From: Sphingomonas sp. PP-CE-1G-424
Lineage (GTDB): Bacteria > Pseudomonadota > Alphaproteobacteria > Sphingomonadales > Sphingomonadaceae
DNA length: 64,000 nucleotides
Assembly (NCBI RefSeq): GCF_004341085.1
Contig: NZ_SLXW01000002.1
Location: forward strand, 1,054,001-1,118,000
Direction of reading: 5' to 3'
The translations under genes and the position numbers were made by a program. Shown one piece after another: positions 8,633-16,940 of this stretch. The notes below the pieces were generated by a model that was not told where the DNA came from, did no database searches, and worked only from the letters and a program-made list of their open reading frames with translations. How positions within the stretch are numbered: the stretch's first letter is position 1; each line of letters begins with the position of its first letter.

Positions 8633-10366
8633 TTACAGCGCCAGGTCGGGGCTGCGGTCGACCTTGACGCGCGTTGCCGCCGGCTTGGGCTGGGTCGACA
8701 CGAACACCGCCGGCGACGGCACCGTCAGTTGCAGGGTCTGCGCGGTCGCCGCCCAGGTCTTGGCGATCAGCTCGGGCTTGTCGTTGAGCGTGACGCCGTA
8801 GCTCGGGACGATCTCGCGGATCTTGCCCTGCCACGCGGCCGTCGCGAGATGGTTGGGGAACACCTTCTTGAGCAAATCGAGCATGATCGACGGCGCGGTC
8901 GACGCGCCCGGCGACGCCCCCAGCAACGCGGCGATCGAGCCGTCCTTCGACGCGACGATCTCGGTACCGAGCTTCAGCACGCCGCCCTTGTTCGGATCGC
9001 GCTTGATGATCTGGACGCGCTGACCCGCCTGCCACAGCCGCCAGTCGCCATCCTTCGCGCCCGGGAAATACTCGCGCAGCGCCGTCATCCGGTCGGCGTC
9101 CGACATGATCAGCTGCCCGGCGAGATATTCGACCAAGTCGAAATCGTCCCAGCCGACCGCCATCATCGGCCGAAAATTGTCGAGCGTCACCGACGCCGGC
9201 AGATCGAAATACGAGCCTTCCTTCAGGAACTTGGTCGAGAAGGTCGCGAACGGCCCGAACAGCAGCGCCTGCTTGCCGTCGAGATAGCGCGTGTCGAGAT
9301 GCGGCACCGACATCGGCGGCGATCCGACCGCGGCCTTGCCGTAGACCTTGGCAAGGTGACGCTGCGCCACCTCGGGCTTGTCGGTGACGAGGAACGAGCC
9401 ACCGACCGGGAAGCCGGCATAATCGTCGGCTTCGGGAATTCCCGACTTCTGCAGGATCGGCAGCGCGCCACCGCCCGCACCGGCGAACACGAAGCGCGCG
9501 TTGATGATCCGCTTCTCATCGCTCTTCATGTCGCGCGCGGTCACCCGCCAGCGTTTGTCCGCGCTGCGCTCCAGCGACCGCACCTCGTGGCCGGTGGTCA
9601 GCGTGAAGCCCGGCTGCTTGCGCATCGCATCGACATATTGCCGCGTGACCTCGCCCCAGTTGCAGTCGGTGCCGAGCGGCGAGCGCGTCGCGGCGAGCTT
9701 CATGGTGGGGTCGCGACCCTGCATCATCACCGGCACCCACTGCGCGATCTGCTTGGGGTCGGTCGAGAATTCCATGCCAGAGAACAGCGGGCTCGCCTGC
9801 AACGCGGCATGGCGCTTGCGGAGGAACGCGACGTTCGCATCGCCCCAGACCAGGTTCATATGCGGCGTGGAATTGATGAACGAGCGCGGGTTGGCGAGCA
9901 TCCCGGCATCGACCTGATGGCTGAGGAACTGGCGCGTCACCTGGAACTGCTCGTTGATCTCGATCGCCTTCTTGATCTCGACCAGCCCGTCGGCCGCGTT
10001 GACCGGCGTGTAGTTCAGCTCGCACAGCGCCGAGTGGCCGGTGCCCGCGTTGTTCCAGCCGTTCGAGCTTTCCTCCGCGACCTTGTCGAGCCGCTCGACC
10101 AGTTCGATCGTCCAGCTCGGTTCGAGCTGGTGGAGCAGCACCGCGAGCGTCGCGCTCATGATGCCGCCGCCGACCAGCAGCACGTCGACGTTGCGTTCGG
10201 TCGGGGCGGCCTCGGCGGAGGCCAGCGGCAGCATCGCCGCGCCGCCCGCGGTGATCGCCGACCCCAGCAGCCCGCGCCGGGTCACGCGCGTGTCGATCGT
10301 CGCCGCGCGGTTGGAGTCGCCATTCAGCTGGGGCGTGGTCATGTCGTCGTTGGAAGGGAGCCGCAT
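8633..10366 (-). CDS. mqo: Malate:quinone oxidoreductase with Tat-type N-terminus
   Basis: FAD-dependent membrane-associated enzyme that oxidises malate to oxaloacetate and passes electrons to quinone, bypassing NAD malate dehydrogenase. Starting at 10366, the N-terminus holds a twin-arginine signal (TRRGLLGSAITAGGAAML followed by an ASAEAA cleavage region), then the FAD-binding DVLLVGGGIMSATL and the SSNGWNNAGTGHS segment. The Tat signal implies export, unlike cytosolic E. coli Mqo. A GAGG sequence upstream of 10366 supports that start; an in-frame ATG at 10342 is the alternative. Confidence 0.92.
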   Translation of the reverse strand: MRLPSNDDMTTPQLNGDSNRAATIDTRVTRRGLLGSAITAGGAAMLPLASAEAAPTERNVDVLLVGGGIMSATLAVLLHQLEPSWTIELVERLDKVAEESSNGWNNAGTGHSALCELNYTPVNAADGLVEIKKAIEINEQFQVTRQFLSHQVDAGMLANPRSFINSTPHMNLVWGDANVAFLRKRHAALQASPLFSGMEFSTDPKQIAQWVPVMMQGRDPTMKLAATRSPLGTDCNWGEVTRQYVDAMRKQPGFTLTTGHEVRSLERSADKRWRVTARDMKSDEKRIINARFVFAGAGGGALPILQKSGIPEADDYAGFPVGGSFLVTDKPEVAQRHLAKVYGKAAVGSPPMSVPHLDTRYLDGKQALLFGPFATFSTKFLKEGSYFDLPASVTLDNFRPMMAVGWDDFDLVEYLAGQLIMSDADRMTALREYFPGAKDGDWRLWQAGQRVQIIKRDPNKGGVLKLGTEIVASKDGSIAALLGASPGASTAPSIMLDLLKKVFPNHLATAAWQGKIREIVPSYGVTLNDKPELIAKTWAATAQTLQLTVPSPAVFVSTQPKPAATRVKVDRSPDLAL

Positions 10367-10679
10367 CGTCGTGCCTCGTCGTTGGCGGTCTGGTCCGGCC
10401 TCCAGCGCTTCGACAGCGGGGGCGGGACCGAAGGACCGGATTGTCGTTCGGGCCGCGCGAAGACCTTGCCGCATATAGGCAAAACCATCGATCGAGCGCG
10501 ACCGCTGCTCGAAATCCTCGTCCAACTCTCTGTCAGTCTTCGGGTGTCGTCACGCTGCTTGCTGCGCATGACGTAGTTGTCATATAATGGCATCGCGGTA
10601 CCGATCGTGCAAGACCGCACCGGCCAAAGCGGCTTTGCGCCACCTTGAAAGCTGCCGCGAAAATCGGCATCGGTCGCGG
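10367..10679. other. Divergent intergenic region between mqo and glycosyltransferase
   Basis: This 313-nt gap carries the 5' regions of two divergent genes. I see one good plus-strand promoter (10559-10588). No convincing coding sequence or RNA gene is seen. A minus-strand TATATG-like box near 10472-10478 could serve mqo but has no clear partner. Confidence 0.5.
10559..10588 (+). promoter_or_regulatory. Sigma70-type promoter for the GT4 gene
   Basis: A perfect TATAAT at 10583-10588 is preceded by TTGCTG at 10559-10564 with an 18-nt spacer. The expected start is about 85 nt before the glycosyltransferase ATG. The spacer contains the dyad TGAC-GTAGTT-GTCA (10569-10582), which could be a repressor site, though this is only a visual match. 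Confidence 0.5.
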
Positions 10680-11828
10680 ATGGCTGCACCCGTCAACATC
10701 CTTCATCTCCATTCGTCGTTCGACCTCGGCGGCAAGGAAGCACGCGCGGTTCGGCTGATGAATGCGTTTGGCGATCGCGCGAAACACACCATCGTATCGG
10801 GGATGCCGGATGCGCTCAGCGCGCGGGACTCGATCGCGAAGGGCATCCGCTACGAGATCGCGCAGAACCCGCCGCCGCTGACCGGCAAGCCTTCGGTGAA
10901 ACGCTACGAGGCGATCGCGCAGTACATGCGGCGGTTCGACCTGGTGCTGAGCTACAACTGGGGCGCGATCGACGGGGCGATGGGGCGCCGCGCGTTCGCC
11001 AAGGGCGCGCCGCCGCTCGTCCATCACGAAGACGGGTTCAACGCGGACGAGGCAAGCGGGCTCAAGATCGAGCGCAACATATACCGGCGGCTCGCGCTGG
11101 GCGCGGCGCATGCGCTCGCGGTGCCGTCGGAGGTGCTCGAAGGCATCGCGCTGAAGACCTGGAAACAGCCGCGCGAGCGCGTCCACCGGATCGTCAACGG
11201 AATCGGCACCGCCTATTACGCGCAGAAGCCCGAACCCAAGGCGATCCCCGGGTTCACCCGCAACGCCAAGGAAACCGTGATCGGCGCGCTCGCGGGCTTG
11301 CGCGAGGTGAAGGATCTCACCGCGCTGGTCCGTGCGGTCGGCGGCGTCTCGGGCCGGGTGCGGCTGGTGATCATCGGGGAGGGCCCCGAGCGCGCGAACA
11401 TCCTGCAAGCCGCCGCCGCGATGGGGATGGCGGACAAGCTGGTGCTGCCCGGATTTCTCGATCGGCCCTACCGGTATATCGGCCATTTCGACATGCTCGC
11501 CGTGTCGTCGCGCAGCGAGCAGTTTCCGATTGCGGTGGTCGAGGCGATGGCCGCGGGCCTGCCGATCGCGAGCTATCCGGTCGGCGACATCACGCGGATG
11601 GTCTCGACGGAAAACCTGCCGTTCGTGACCGACATCGCCAATGAAGTCCGGCTGCGCGACGCGTTGCAGGCACTGGTCGGCGATCCGGCGTTGCGCGCCT
11701 CGGTCGGCGCCGCGAACCAGGCCAAGGCGCGGGCGCAATTCGACGAAGCGGTTATGATCGCTCGCTATCGCGCGCTGTACGAGGACGCGCTCGGGCGGCC
11801 GGGCGCACTGGGCGATCTACTAACCTAG
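10680..11828 (+). CDS. Glycosyltransferase family 4 (GT-B fold)
   Basis: A 382-residue GT-B glycosyltransferase. The N-terminal donor-side entry is NILHLHSSFDLGGKEARAVRL, with the GGKE loop typical of GT4 enzymes. The C-terminal half has IIGEGPER and SEQFPIAVVEAMAAGLPI, the ExxxxxxE region that binds the nucleotide sugar. It is likely cytosolic or peripheral at the inner membrane and involved in exopolysaccharide or glycolipid assembly. No other polysaccharide gene is adjacent, so donor and acceptor are unknown. Confidence 0.88.
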   Translation: MAAPVNILHLHSSFDLGGKEARAVRLMNAFGDRAKHTIVSGMPDALSARDSIAKGIRYEIAQNPPPLTGKPSVKRYEAIAQYMRRFDLVLSYNWGAIDGAMGRRAFAKGAPPLVHHEDGFNADEASGLKIERNIYRRLALGAAHALAVPSEVLEGIALKTWKQPRERVHRIVNGIGTAYYAQKPEPKAIPGFTRNAKETVIGALAGLREVKDLTALVRAVGGVSGRVRLVIIGEGPERANILQAAAAMGMADKLVLPGFLDRPYRYIGHFDMLAVSSRSEQFPIAVVEAMAAGLPIASYPVGDITRMVSTENLPFVTDIANEVRLRDALQALVGDPALRASVGAANQAKARAQFDEAVMIARYRALYEDALGRPGALGDLLT

Positions 11829-11837
11829 GTCTTAATA

Positions 11838-11866
11838 TTGCTCGCACGCTGCGTCCTTGCGATATA
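11838..11866 (+). promoter_or_regulatory. Possible promoter of the nitronate-monooxygenase-like gene
   Basis: TTGCTC at 11838-11843 and GATATA at 11861-11866 are separated by 17 nt, with the expected start about 25 nt before the GTG start codon. It is a plausible but not perfect sigma70-type match in a short gap. Confidence 0.35.
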
Positions 11867-11897
11867 GGGGGCCGTATTTTCCGGGAGAGGTGACGTC

Positions 11898-13301
11898 GTG
11901 TTCAAGGGCCTGAAGCCTATCGTCTATAACGGTCGGGAAGTCTGGCCTCTGGTTGAGGGCGGCAAGGGTGTCGCCGCGACCAACCACGCGTCGGCCGGCG
12001 CCTGGGCTGCGGCCGGGGGTATCGGCACGGTGTCGGCGGTCAACGCCGACAGCTACGATCCCGACGGCAAGATCATCCCGCAGGTCTATGCGGCGCTGAC
12101 GCGGCGCGACCGGCACGAGGAACTCGTCGAATACGCGATCGAAGGTGCGGTCCAGCAGGTCGAGCGCGCGTACGAGATCGCCGACGGCAAGGGCGCGATC
12201 AACATCAACGTGCTGTGGGAAATGGGCGGCGCGCAGCGAATCCTACATGGCGTTCTCGAACGCACCCGCGGCAAGGTCGCCGGTGTCACCTGCGGCGCTG
12301 GCATGCCGTACAAGCTGTCCGAGATCACCGCGTCCTACGGCGTCAGCTATCTGCCGATCGTCAGCTCCGGTCGTGCCTTCCGCGCATTGTGGAAGCGCGC
12401 GTACTCGAAGGCAGCCGAGTGGCTCGCCGCGGTAGTCTACGAGGATCCGTGGCTCGCGGGCGGGCACAACGGCCTGTCGAATGCCGAGGATCCGTTGAAG
12501 CCGCAGGACCCGTATCCGCGCGTGAAGGAGCTGCGCGACGTGATGCGCGAAGGCGGCATCTCGGACGACGTGCCGATCGTGATGGCCGGCGGCGTCTGGT
12601 ATCTGCGCGACTGGAACGACTGGATCGACAATCCCGAGCTGGGCACGATCGCGTTCCAGTTCGGCACCCGGCCGCTTCTCACGCGCGAGAGCCCGATCCC
12701 CGAGGGCTGGAAGAACGCGCTGACGCAGATCGAGCCCGGCGACGTGCTGCTGCACAAATTCTCGCCAACCGGCTTCTACTCGTCCGCGGTGCGCAATCCG
12801 TTCCTGCGCTCTTTGGAAGCACGCTCCGAGCGCCAGATCGCCTTCTCGACGCAGGAGGCAGGCGACCACGTCTTCCAGCTCGACGTCGGCGTGAAGGGCA
12901 AGAACTTCTGGGTCACACGCAACGACCTGCTGCGTGCGCGGCAGTGGTTCGGCGAGGGTTATACCGACGCGCTCAAGACGCCGGACAACACGCTGGTGTT
13001 CGTCAGCCCGACCGAGAAGGGCATGATCCGCAAGGACCAGTCGGACTGCATGGGCTGCCTGTCGCAATGCTCGTTCTCGAGCTGGGCGGATACGGAGACC
13101 AACTCGACCGGACGCCTCGCGGACCCGCGCAGCTTCTGCATCCAGAAGACGCTGCAGGACATCGCGCATGGCGGCGACATCGACCAGAATTTGATGTTCG
13201 CAGGGCATGCCGCGTATAACTTCAAGAAGGACCCGTTCTATTCGAACGGGTTCGTGCCGAGTGTGGGACAGCTGGTCGATCGGATTTTGACGGGGGATTG
13301 A
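11898..13301 (+). CDS. NAD(P)H-dependent flavin oxidoreductase, nitronate monooxygenase family, with Cys-rich C-terminus
   Basis: A 467-residue FMN TIM-barrel protein of the nitronate monooxygenase/enoyl reductase superfamily. The barrel parts GVTCGAGMP, LAGGHNGLSN and IVMAGGVWYLRDW match its phosphate-binding and flavin loops. It is longer than typical members (about 320-380), with a C-terminal region holding CMGCLSQC (residues about 384-391) and another Cys in SFCIQKT, which could bind a metal or an iron-sulfur centre. It starts with GTG at 11898, 7 nt after GGGAGAGG. The substrate is unknown. Confidence 0.8.
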   Translation: MFKGLKPIVYNGREVWPLVEGGKGVAATNHASAGAWAAAGGIGTVSAVNADSYDPDGKIIPQVYAALTRRDRHEELVEYAIEGAVQQVERAYEIADGKGAININVLWEMGGAQRILHGVLERTRGKVAGVTCGAGMPYKLSEITASYGVSYLPIVSSGRAFRALWKRAYSKAAEWLAAVVYEDPWLAGGHNGLSNAEDPLKPQDPYPRVKELRDVMREGGISDDVPIVMAGGVWYLRDWNDWIDNPELGTIAFQFGTRPLLTRESPIPEGWKNALTQIEPGDVLLHKFSPTGFYSSAVRNPFLRSLEARSERQIAFSTQEAGDHVFQLDVGVKGKNFWVTRNDLLRARQWFGEGYTDALKTPDNTLVFVSPTEKGMIRKDQSDCMGCLSQCSFSSWADTETNSTGRLADPRSFCIQKTLQDIAHGGDIDQNLMFAGHAAYNFKKDPFYSNGFVPSVGQLVDRILTGD

Positions 13302-13365
13302 GGCTGGAGGCAGTAGGGAACCGCAGTTTGGCGGCGGTGCTGCTGTGCCAACACGCCACGTTCTT

Positions 13366-13460
13366 CGTCATGCCGGGCTTGTTCCGGCATCCACGGTGCC
13401 GCGCTCTCTCGAGTGTGAGTTTGCCGCACCGTGGACCCCGGAACAGGTCCGGGGTGACGG
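13366..13460. repeat. Palindromic intergenic repeat (ATGCCGG...CCGGGGTGAC type), copy 2
   Basis: Second copy of the element at 8495-8590. It has the same outer arms (CGTCATGCCGGGCTTGTTCC and a CCGGGGTGACGG right end) and a diverged centre. It fills much of the 246-nt gap between the flavoprotein gene and the LysE gene. Confidence 0.8.
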
Positions 13461-13547
13461 ACTGTTTTTGGCAGGGCTCTGAGCAGGCTGCGGGCGCCAG
13501 TAGGCAGCCAGGTCTTCTTCATCAGCATGAAGGGCAGGGGAGTAAAC

Positions 13548-14186
13548 ATGACGCTACACGCCTGGTGGCTGTTCGTGGTCGCCGTCTTCCTCCTATGCGG
13601 AACGCCCGGACCCAACATGCTGCACGTGATGACGCGCAGCATCGCCTTCGGCGCGCGGCGCAGCGTCGCGGCGATGGCGGGGTGCCTCACGGCGCTGGTG
13701 CTCGTGCTGGCGGCGTCCGCGGCGGGCGTATCCGCGTTGCTCACGGCATGGCCGCGGGTGTTCGACGCGCTGCGTTATGCCGGTGTCGCGTATTTGATCT
13801 TCCTCGGGATCAAGGCGTGGCGCGGGGCGGGGTCGCCGATCGACGTCGGCGACGATACGACGCCGGTGGTGCTCCCTCCGACCGTGTCGGCGTGGCGCCT
13901 GTATCGCGGCGGGTTCGTGATCGGGATCAGCAATCCCAAGCTGCTGCTGTTCGCCGCGGCGTTCCTGCCGCAGTTCGTCGACCGCGCCTCCCCGCAGGCG
14001 CCGCAGTTCGCCATTCTGGTGGCGACCTTCGCGGTGGTCGAGAGCTTCTGGTACGGCGTGTACGCTGCCGGTGGGCGGACGCTCGCGCGCTATCTGACGC
14101 GCCCCGCGTTGCGGCGCGCGTTCGACCGTGTGACGGGGGCGATCTTCGTCGGGTTCGGCCTCGCTTTGCTGCGGGTGCGAGCATAG
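13548..14186 (+). CDS. LysE/RhtB family amino-acid exporter
   Basis: A 212-residue inner-membrane protein with the family hallmark LCGTPGPNMLHVMTRSIAFG after the first hydrophobic segment (residues about 5-20). Further hydrophobic stretches lie near 45-70, 75-90, 120-140, 150-175 and 190-210, giving the usual six-helix LysE pattern. It exports amino acids or related metabolites; the substrate cannot be read from sequence. The ATG at 13548 has GGGGAG just upstream and is preferred to an in-frame ATG seven codons earlier. Confidence 0.88.
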   Translation: MTLHAWWLFVVAVFLLCGTPGPNMLHVMTRSIAFGARRSVAAMAGCLTALVLVLAASAAGVSALLTAWPRVFDALRYAGVAYLIFLGIKAWRGAGSPIDVGDDTTPVVLPPTVSAWRLYRGGFVIGISNPKLLLFAAAFLPQFVDRASPQAPQFAILVATFAVVESFWYGVYAAGGRTLARYLTRPALRRAFDRVTGAIFVGFGLALLRVRA

Positions 14187-14305
14187 CCAAAGCATGCCCC
14201 GCCATTGCCGTTCGGGGCGATAGCGCGCATAGCCGACGTATCGCGGCGCTTCGTACGGGCAGGCTGCGACTGAGAGATGCTTTGCGCTCCCGCTCCGAGC
14301 CGGGA

Positions 14306-14599
14306 ATGCCGCATGACGATCACTTCAGCCATCGCATCTACAGGGATCGCATTGTGACGGTGGGCACCGACACGGTCGTGCCGATCTCGCGCGCGGTCAA
14401 CGTTAGCGTCGAACAGCCTCAGGTCGTTGCGATGTGCAAGAAGCACGACGCGACCATCAGCGCCATCGAAACGCTGCCGTCGGGCGGCACCCGCGTCGTG
14501 CTGATGAACAGTGCGGATGCGGCGAAAATCATCAAGGCGTTCGGGTCGAAGGTGCTGACCGGAACGGTAGCGCGAACCCACTGGATGCGCGCGGTCTGA
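14306..14599 (+). CDS. Small hypothetical protein
   Basis: A 97-residue protein I do not recognise. The C-terminal half (MCKKHDATISAIETLPSGG, then a stretch ending TGTVARTHWMRAV) has a compact alpha/beta look with no membrane segment, and its codon use resembles neighbouring genes. The start is uncertain: the ATG at 14306 is used, with a later in-frame ATG at 14435. It is convergent with the dehydrogenase gene across a palindromic repeat. Confidence 0.6.
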   Translation: MPHDDHFSHRIYRDRIVTVGTDTVVPISRAVNVSVEQPQVVAMCKKHDATISAIETLPSGGTRVVLMNSADAAKIIKAFGSKVLTGTVARTHWMRAV

Positions 14600-14607
14600 G
14601 ACCGTTG

Positions 14608-14726
14608 CGATCCTCCCCCGCCAGGGGGAGGTGGCTGGCCCTTGCCAGTCGGAGGGGGAGGAAGGCGAAACGTCGCGTGTCCCCCCGTCACCCTCGGCGT
14701 CACCTCACCCTTGCGGGGGAGGATCG
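14608..14726. repeat. Palindromic repeat between convergent genes (CTCCCCC type)
   Basis: Outer arms at 14608-14621 and 14713-14726 are perfect 14-bp reverse complements (CGATCCTCCCCCGC). An inner hairpin CCTCCCCCGCCAGGGGGAGG lies at 14612-14631. It occupies almost the whole gap between two convergent genes, where it may act as a bidirectional transcription end. It resembles the G/C-run elements near 60.1 kb. Confidence 0.75.
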
Positions 14727-14738
14727 ACGGCTGAAGCG

Positions 14739-15737
14739 TCAGATCCAGCCGTCGAGCACCTGATCCGGCGGGCGATGGCCATCCGCCCACATCCGGATAT
14801 TCTGGATGACGCGCTCGCCTGACGCCATACGCCCTTCCAGCGTCGCCGAGCCCATGTGCGGCAGCATTACGACGTTGGGCAGCGCGAGCAGCCGCGGATC
14901 GATCATCGGCTCGTGCGCCCAGACGTCGAGACCGGCGCCCGCCAAACGTCCGGCCTCCAGCGCATCGACCAGCGCACCCTCGTCGACGATCCCGCCGCGC
15001 GCCGCGTTGATCAGGTACACATGCGGTCGCATCAGCGCGATCCGGCGCGCATCGATCAGGTCGCGGCTGTCGGCGTTCAAGGGCGTATGGATCGTGACGA
15101 TGTCGACTGCGGCGAGCATGTCGTCGAGCGACGCATGGAAGGTGGCGGCCAGCTGCGCCTCGCGCACCGTGGGCAGGCGGGTGCGATTGTGATAATGGAT
15201 CGTCAGCCCGAACGCGCGCGCCCTGAGCGCGACCGCCTGGCCGATCCGCCCCATCCCGACGATCCCGAGTGCCTTGCCGCCGATCCGGTGGCCGAGCATC
15301 CCGCCCGGGCTCCAGCCCTTCCACTGACCCGATCGCACCAGCTTCTCGCCCTCGGCCAAGCGTCGCGGCACCGACAGGATCAGCGCCATCGTCATGTCGG
15401 CGGTGTCCTCGGTGAGCACCCCCGGCGTATTGGTGACGATGATCCCACGCGCGCGCGCAGCCTTCAGGTCGATATGGTTCACGCCCGCACCGTAGTTGGC
15501 GATCAGCTTCAGCCGGTCGCCCGCGCCCGCGATCAGGTCGGCGTCGATGTCGTCGGTCACCGTCGGCACGAACACGTCGCAATCGGCCATCGCCGCGGCA
15601 AGCTGGTCGCGGCCGAGCTTGGTGTCGGCGCGGTTGTTCTGCGTATCGAACAGCGCCTCCATCCGGTCCATCAGCGTATCGGCCAGCTCGCGGGTGACGA
15701 CGACCTTCGGGTTCGGACAGCGGCGTGTGTCGATCAT
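14739..15737 (-). CDS. D-2-hydroxyacid dehydrogenase (glyoxylate/hydroxypyruvate reductase-like)
   Basis: A 332-residue NAD(P)-dependent dehydrogenase. It has the Rossmann motif GIVGMGRIGQAVALRAR and the three catalytic residues of the family: Arg in INAARGGIVDE, Glu in AHEPMIDPRLL and His in LPHMGSATLE. This pattern fits glyoxylate or hydroxypyruvate reductase or D-glycerate dehydrogenase. It is a stand-alone gene, so the physiological substrate is inferred from family only. Confidence 0.87.
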   Translation of the reverse strand: MIDTRRCPNPKVVVTRELADTLMDRMEALFDTQNNRADTKLGRDQLAAAMADCDVFVPTVTDDIDADLIAGAGDRLKLIANYGAGVNHIDLKAARARGIIVTNTPGVLTEDTADMTMALILSVPRRLAEGEKLVRSGQWKGWSPGGMLGHRIGGKALGIVGMGRIGQAVALRARAFGLTIHYHNRTRLPTVREAQLAATFHASLDDMLAAVDIVTIHTPLNADSRDLIDARRIALMRPHVYLINAARGGIVDEGALVDALEAGRLAGAGLDVWAHEPMIDPRLLALPNVVMLPHMGSATLEGRMASGERVIQNIRMWADGHRPPDQVLDGWI

Positions 15738-15764
15738 GCGACCGGCTTGGCGAAGCCGCTCGTG

Positions 15765-15797
15765 CCCGTCAACGTCCCGTCAACGTCCCGTCAACGT
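15765..15797. repeat. Three tandem 11-bp repeats
   Basis: The unit CCCGTCAACGT occurs three times in a row without change in the gap between the divergent dehydrogenase and SH3-protein genes. It could be a protein-binding array or slippage product; there is no independent support for either. Confidence 0.8.
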
Positions 15798-15863
15798 CGA
15801 CACCGCAACTTCGGTTGAGGAAAGCGGTTCGTCGCGATAGGAGTTCGGTTCGCCAGTTAGGAC

Positions 15864-16364
15864 ATGACCATGCGCATTCTCGCCGCCGCGCTTTCCGCTC
15901 TTGTTGTCGCCGCGCTGGTGCCCGACCCGGCGACCGCGGCCGACGCGACGAAGAAGAGCGTGCCCTATTATGCCTCGATCTCGGCGTCGCGCGCGCGGAT
16001 GCGGACCGGGCCGGCACGGACGTATCCCGCGAGCTGGCTGTATCAGCGGCAGGATCTGCCGATCAAGGTGGTCGCGATCTTCAAGGAATGGCGCAAGATC
16101 GCCGATCCCGATGGGACCGAGGGCTGGATGCAGGCGAACCTGCTGAGCGGCACGCGCACCGCGATCGTGCATGGCGCGGGGCCGGTGGACCTGCGCGAGA
16201 AGCCCGATGCAGGAAGCCGGGTGCTGTGGCGCGCGGCACCGGGCGTGGTCGGGCGGCTGAGCCGTTGCGGCAATGGCTGGTGCCGGCTGGATGTGAAGGG
16301 GCAGGCGGGGTTTGTTGCCGTTGGTGGGCTCTGGGGTGTCGAGGCTGGCGAGGTCTTGCCTTGA
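15864..16364 (+). CDS. Exported SH3-domain protein
   Basis: A 166-residue secreted protein. The signal peptide is MTMRILAAALSALVVAALV with an ATAA cleavage region near residue 26. The mature part has two bacterial SH3-like units: one with the RMRTGPARTYPASW motif (about 45-95) and a second with DLREKPDAGSRVLWRA (about 108-155), ending near a CGNGWCRLD pair of cysteines. Such periplasmic proteins commonly bind peptidoglycan or partner proteins; the function here is unknown. The start could also be the ATG two codons later. Confidence 0.82.
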   Translation: MTMRILAAALSALVVAALVPDPATAADATKKSVPYYASISASRARMRTGPARTYPASWLYQRQDLPIKVVAIFKEWRKIADPDGTEGWMQANLLSGTRTAIVHGAGPVDLREKPDAGSRVLWRAAPGVVGRLSRCGNGWCRLDVKGQAGFVAVGGLWGVEAGEVLP

Positions 16365-16413
16365 GGGTGGCGAGCGTCGGCGTTTGGGCCGGCGGTGCGT
16401 GATGCGGAAGCCG

Positions 16414-16515
16414 ACCCACCCCCAGCCCCTCCCTTCCAGGGAGGGGGTAAGAAGTTACCAGTCGGGCGGCTTCCTTCTAGCTCCCCTCCCTGGAAGGGAG
16501 GGGTTGGGGGTGGGT
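16414..16515. repeat. Inverted pair of GGAAGGGAGGGG elements at the 3' side of the DUF559 gene
   Basis: Arms at 16414-16446 and 16483-16515 are reverse complements with one mismatch over 33 nt. Each arm contains its own smaller palindrome (CCCCTCCCTGGAAGGGAGGGG type). The right arm overlaps the last codons of the DUF559 gene, so part of the protein C-terminus (QPLPSREG) is encoded by the repeat. A third single unit lies at 16895-16927, upstream of the same gene. Confidence 0.85.
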
Positions 16516-16860
16516 TGGCTGCTGAAGACGGAGGACGCTTGCCAGAATTGTTTCCGCGACGCCGTCTGGGTTGCGGGCAACGTCCGAGTTCCAGAACCGG
16601 ATTACCGTCCACCCGAGCGCTTCCAACCGCCGCGTCCTCGAACGGTCCCGAACCGAACCGATATGTTGGCTGCCGTCGAACTCCACCGCCAACCGCACCT
16701 CCCGGCACGCCAAGTCGACGATAAACCGCTCCACCACCAACTGCCGCGTAAACCGCGGCCGAAAATGCGCGATCTTGTGCCAGATCGCGATCTCCGCATC
16801 CGTCGGATGATTGCGCAACTCTCGAGCACGCCGCGTCATCTCGGGAGGGATACGGGCCAT
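16477..16860 (-). CDS. DUF559 (Vsr-like) endonuclease-domain protein embedded in repeats
   Basis: A 127-residue protein with the DUF559 fold, related to very-short-patch-repair endonucleases. Visible motifs are FIVDLACREVRLAVEFDGSQ, with the acidic residues of the restriction-like nuclease core (residues about 46-65), and WTVIRFWNSDV (about 84-94). Family members are presumed nucleases, mostly without proven function. The last about 14 residues, ending PTHPQPLPSREGS, are encoded by the palindromic repeat. It lies between the thiolase and SH3-protein genes and has repeat units on both sides. The ATG is at 16860. Confidence 0.82.
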   Translation of the reverse strand: MARIPPEMTRRARELRNHPTDAEIAIWHKIAHFRPRFTRQLVVERFIVDLACREVRLAVEFDGSQHIGSVRDRSRTRRLEALGWTVIRFWNSDVARNPDGVAETILASVLRLQQPTHPQPLPSREGS

Positions 16861-16894
16861 CGTTCCAAACTGCGCTCGGGACTAGTGGAGAGCA

Positions 16895-16927
16895 ACCCAC
16901 CCCCGACCCCTCCCTTCAAGGGAGGGG
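16895..16927. repeat. Single GGAAGGGAGGGG-type element upstream of the DUF559 gene
   Basis: The sequence matches the 16414-16446 arm (ACCCACCCCC, then CCCTCCCTT and AGGGAGGGG) with a few changes. It lies between the DUF559 start and the stop codon of the downstream-reading thiolase gene, so the nuclease gene is bracketed by copies of one element. Confidence 0.8.
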
Positions 16928-16940
16928 AGAAGTCAGCGGA

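Noticed and set aside
8729..10576. 615-codon plus-strand open frame
   Set aside because: It is antisense to mqo, has an Arg/Gly/Asp-rich composition typical of shadow frames in GC-rich DNA, and shows no domain.
16477..16860. Restriction-modification or phage island around the DUF559 gene
   Set aside because: No methyltransferase, integrase or phage gene lies nearby; only the single nuclease-like gene and repeats are seen.
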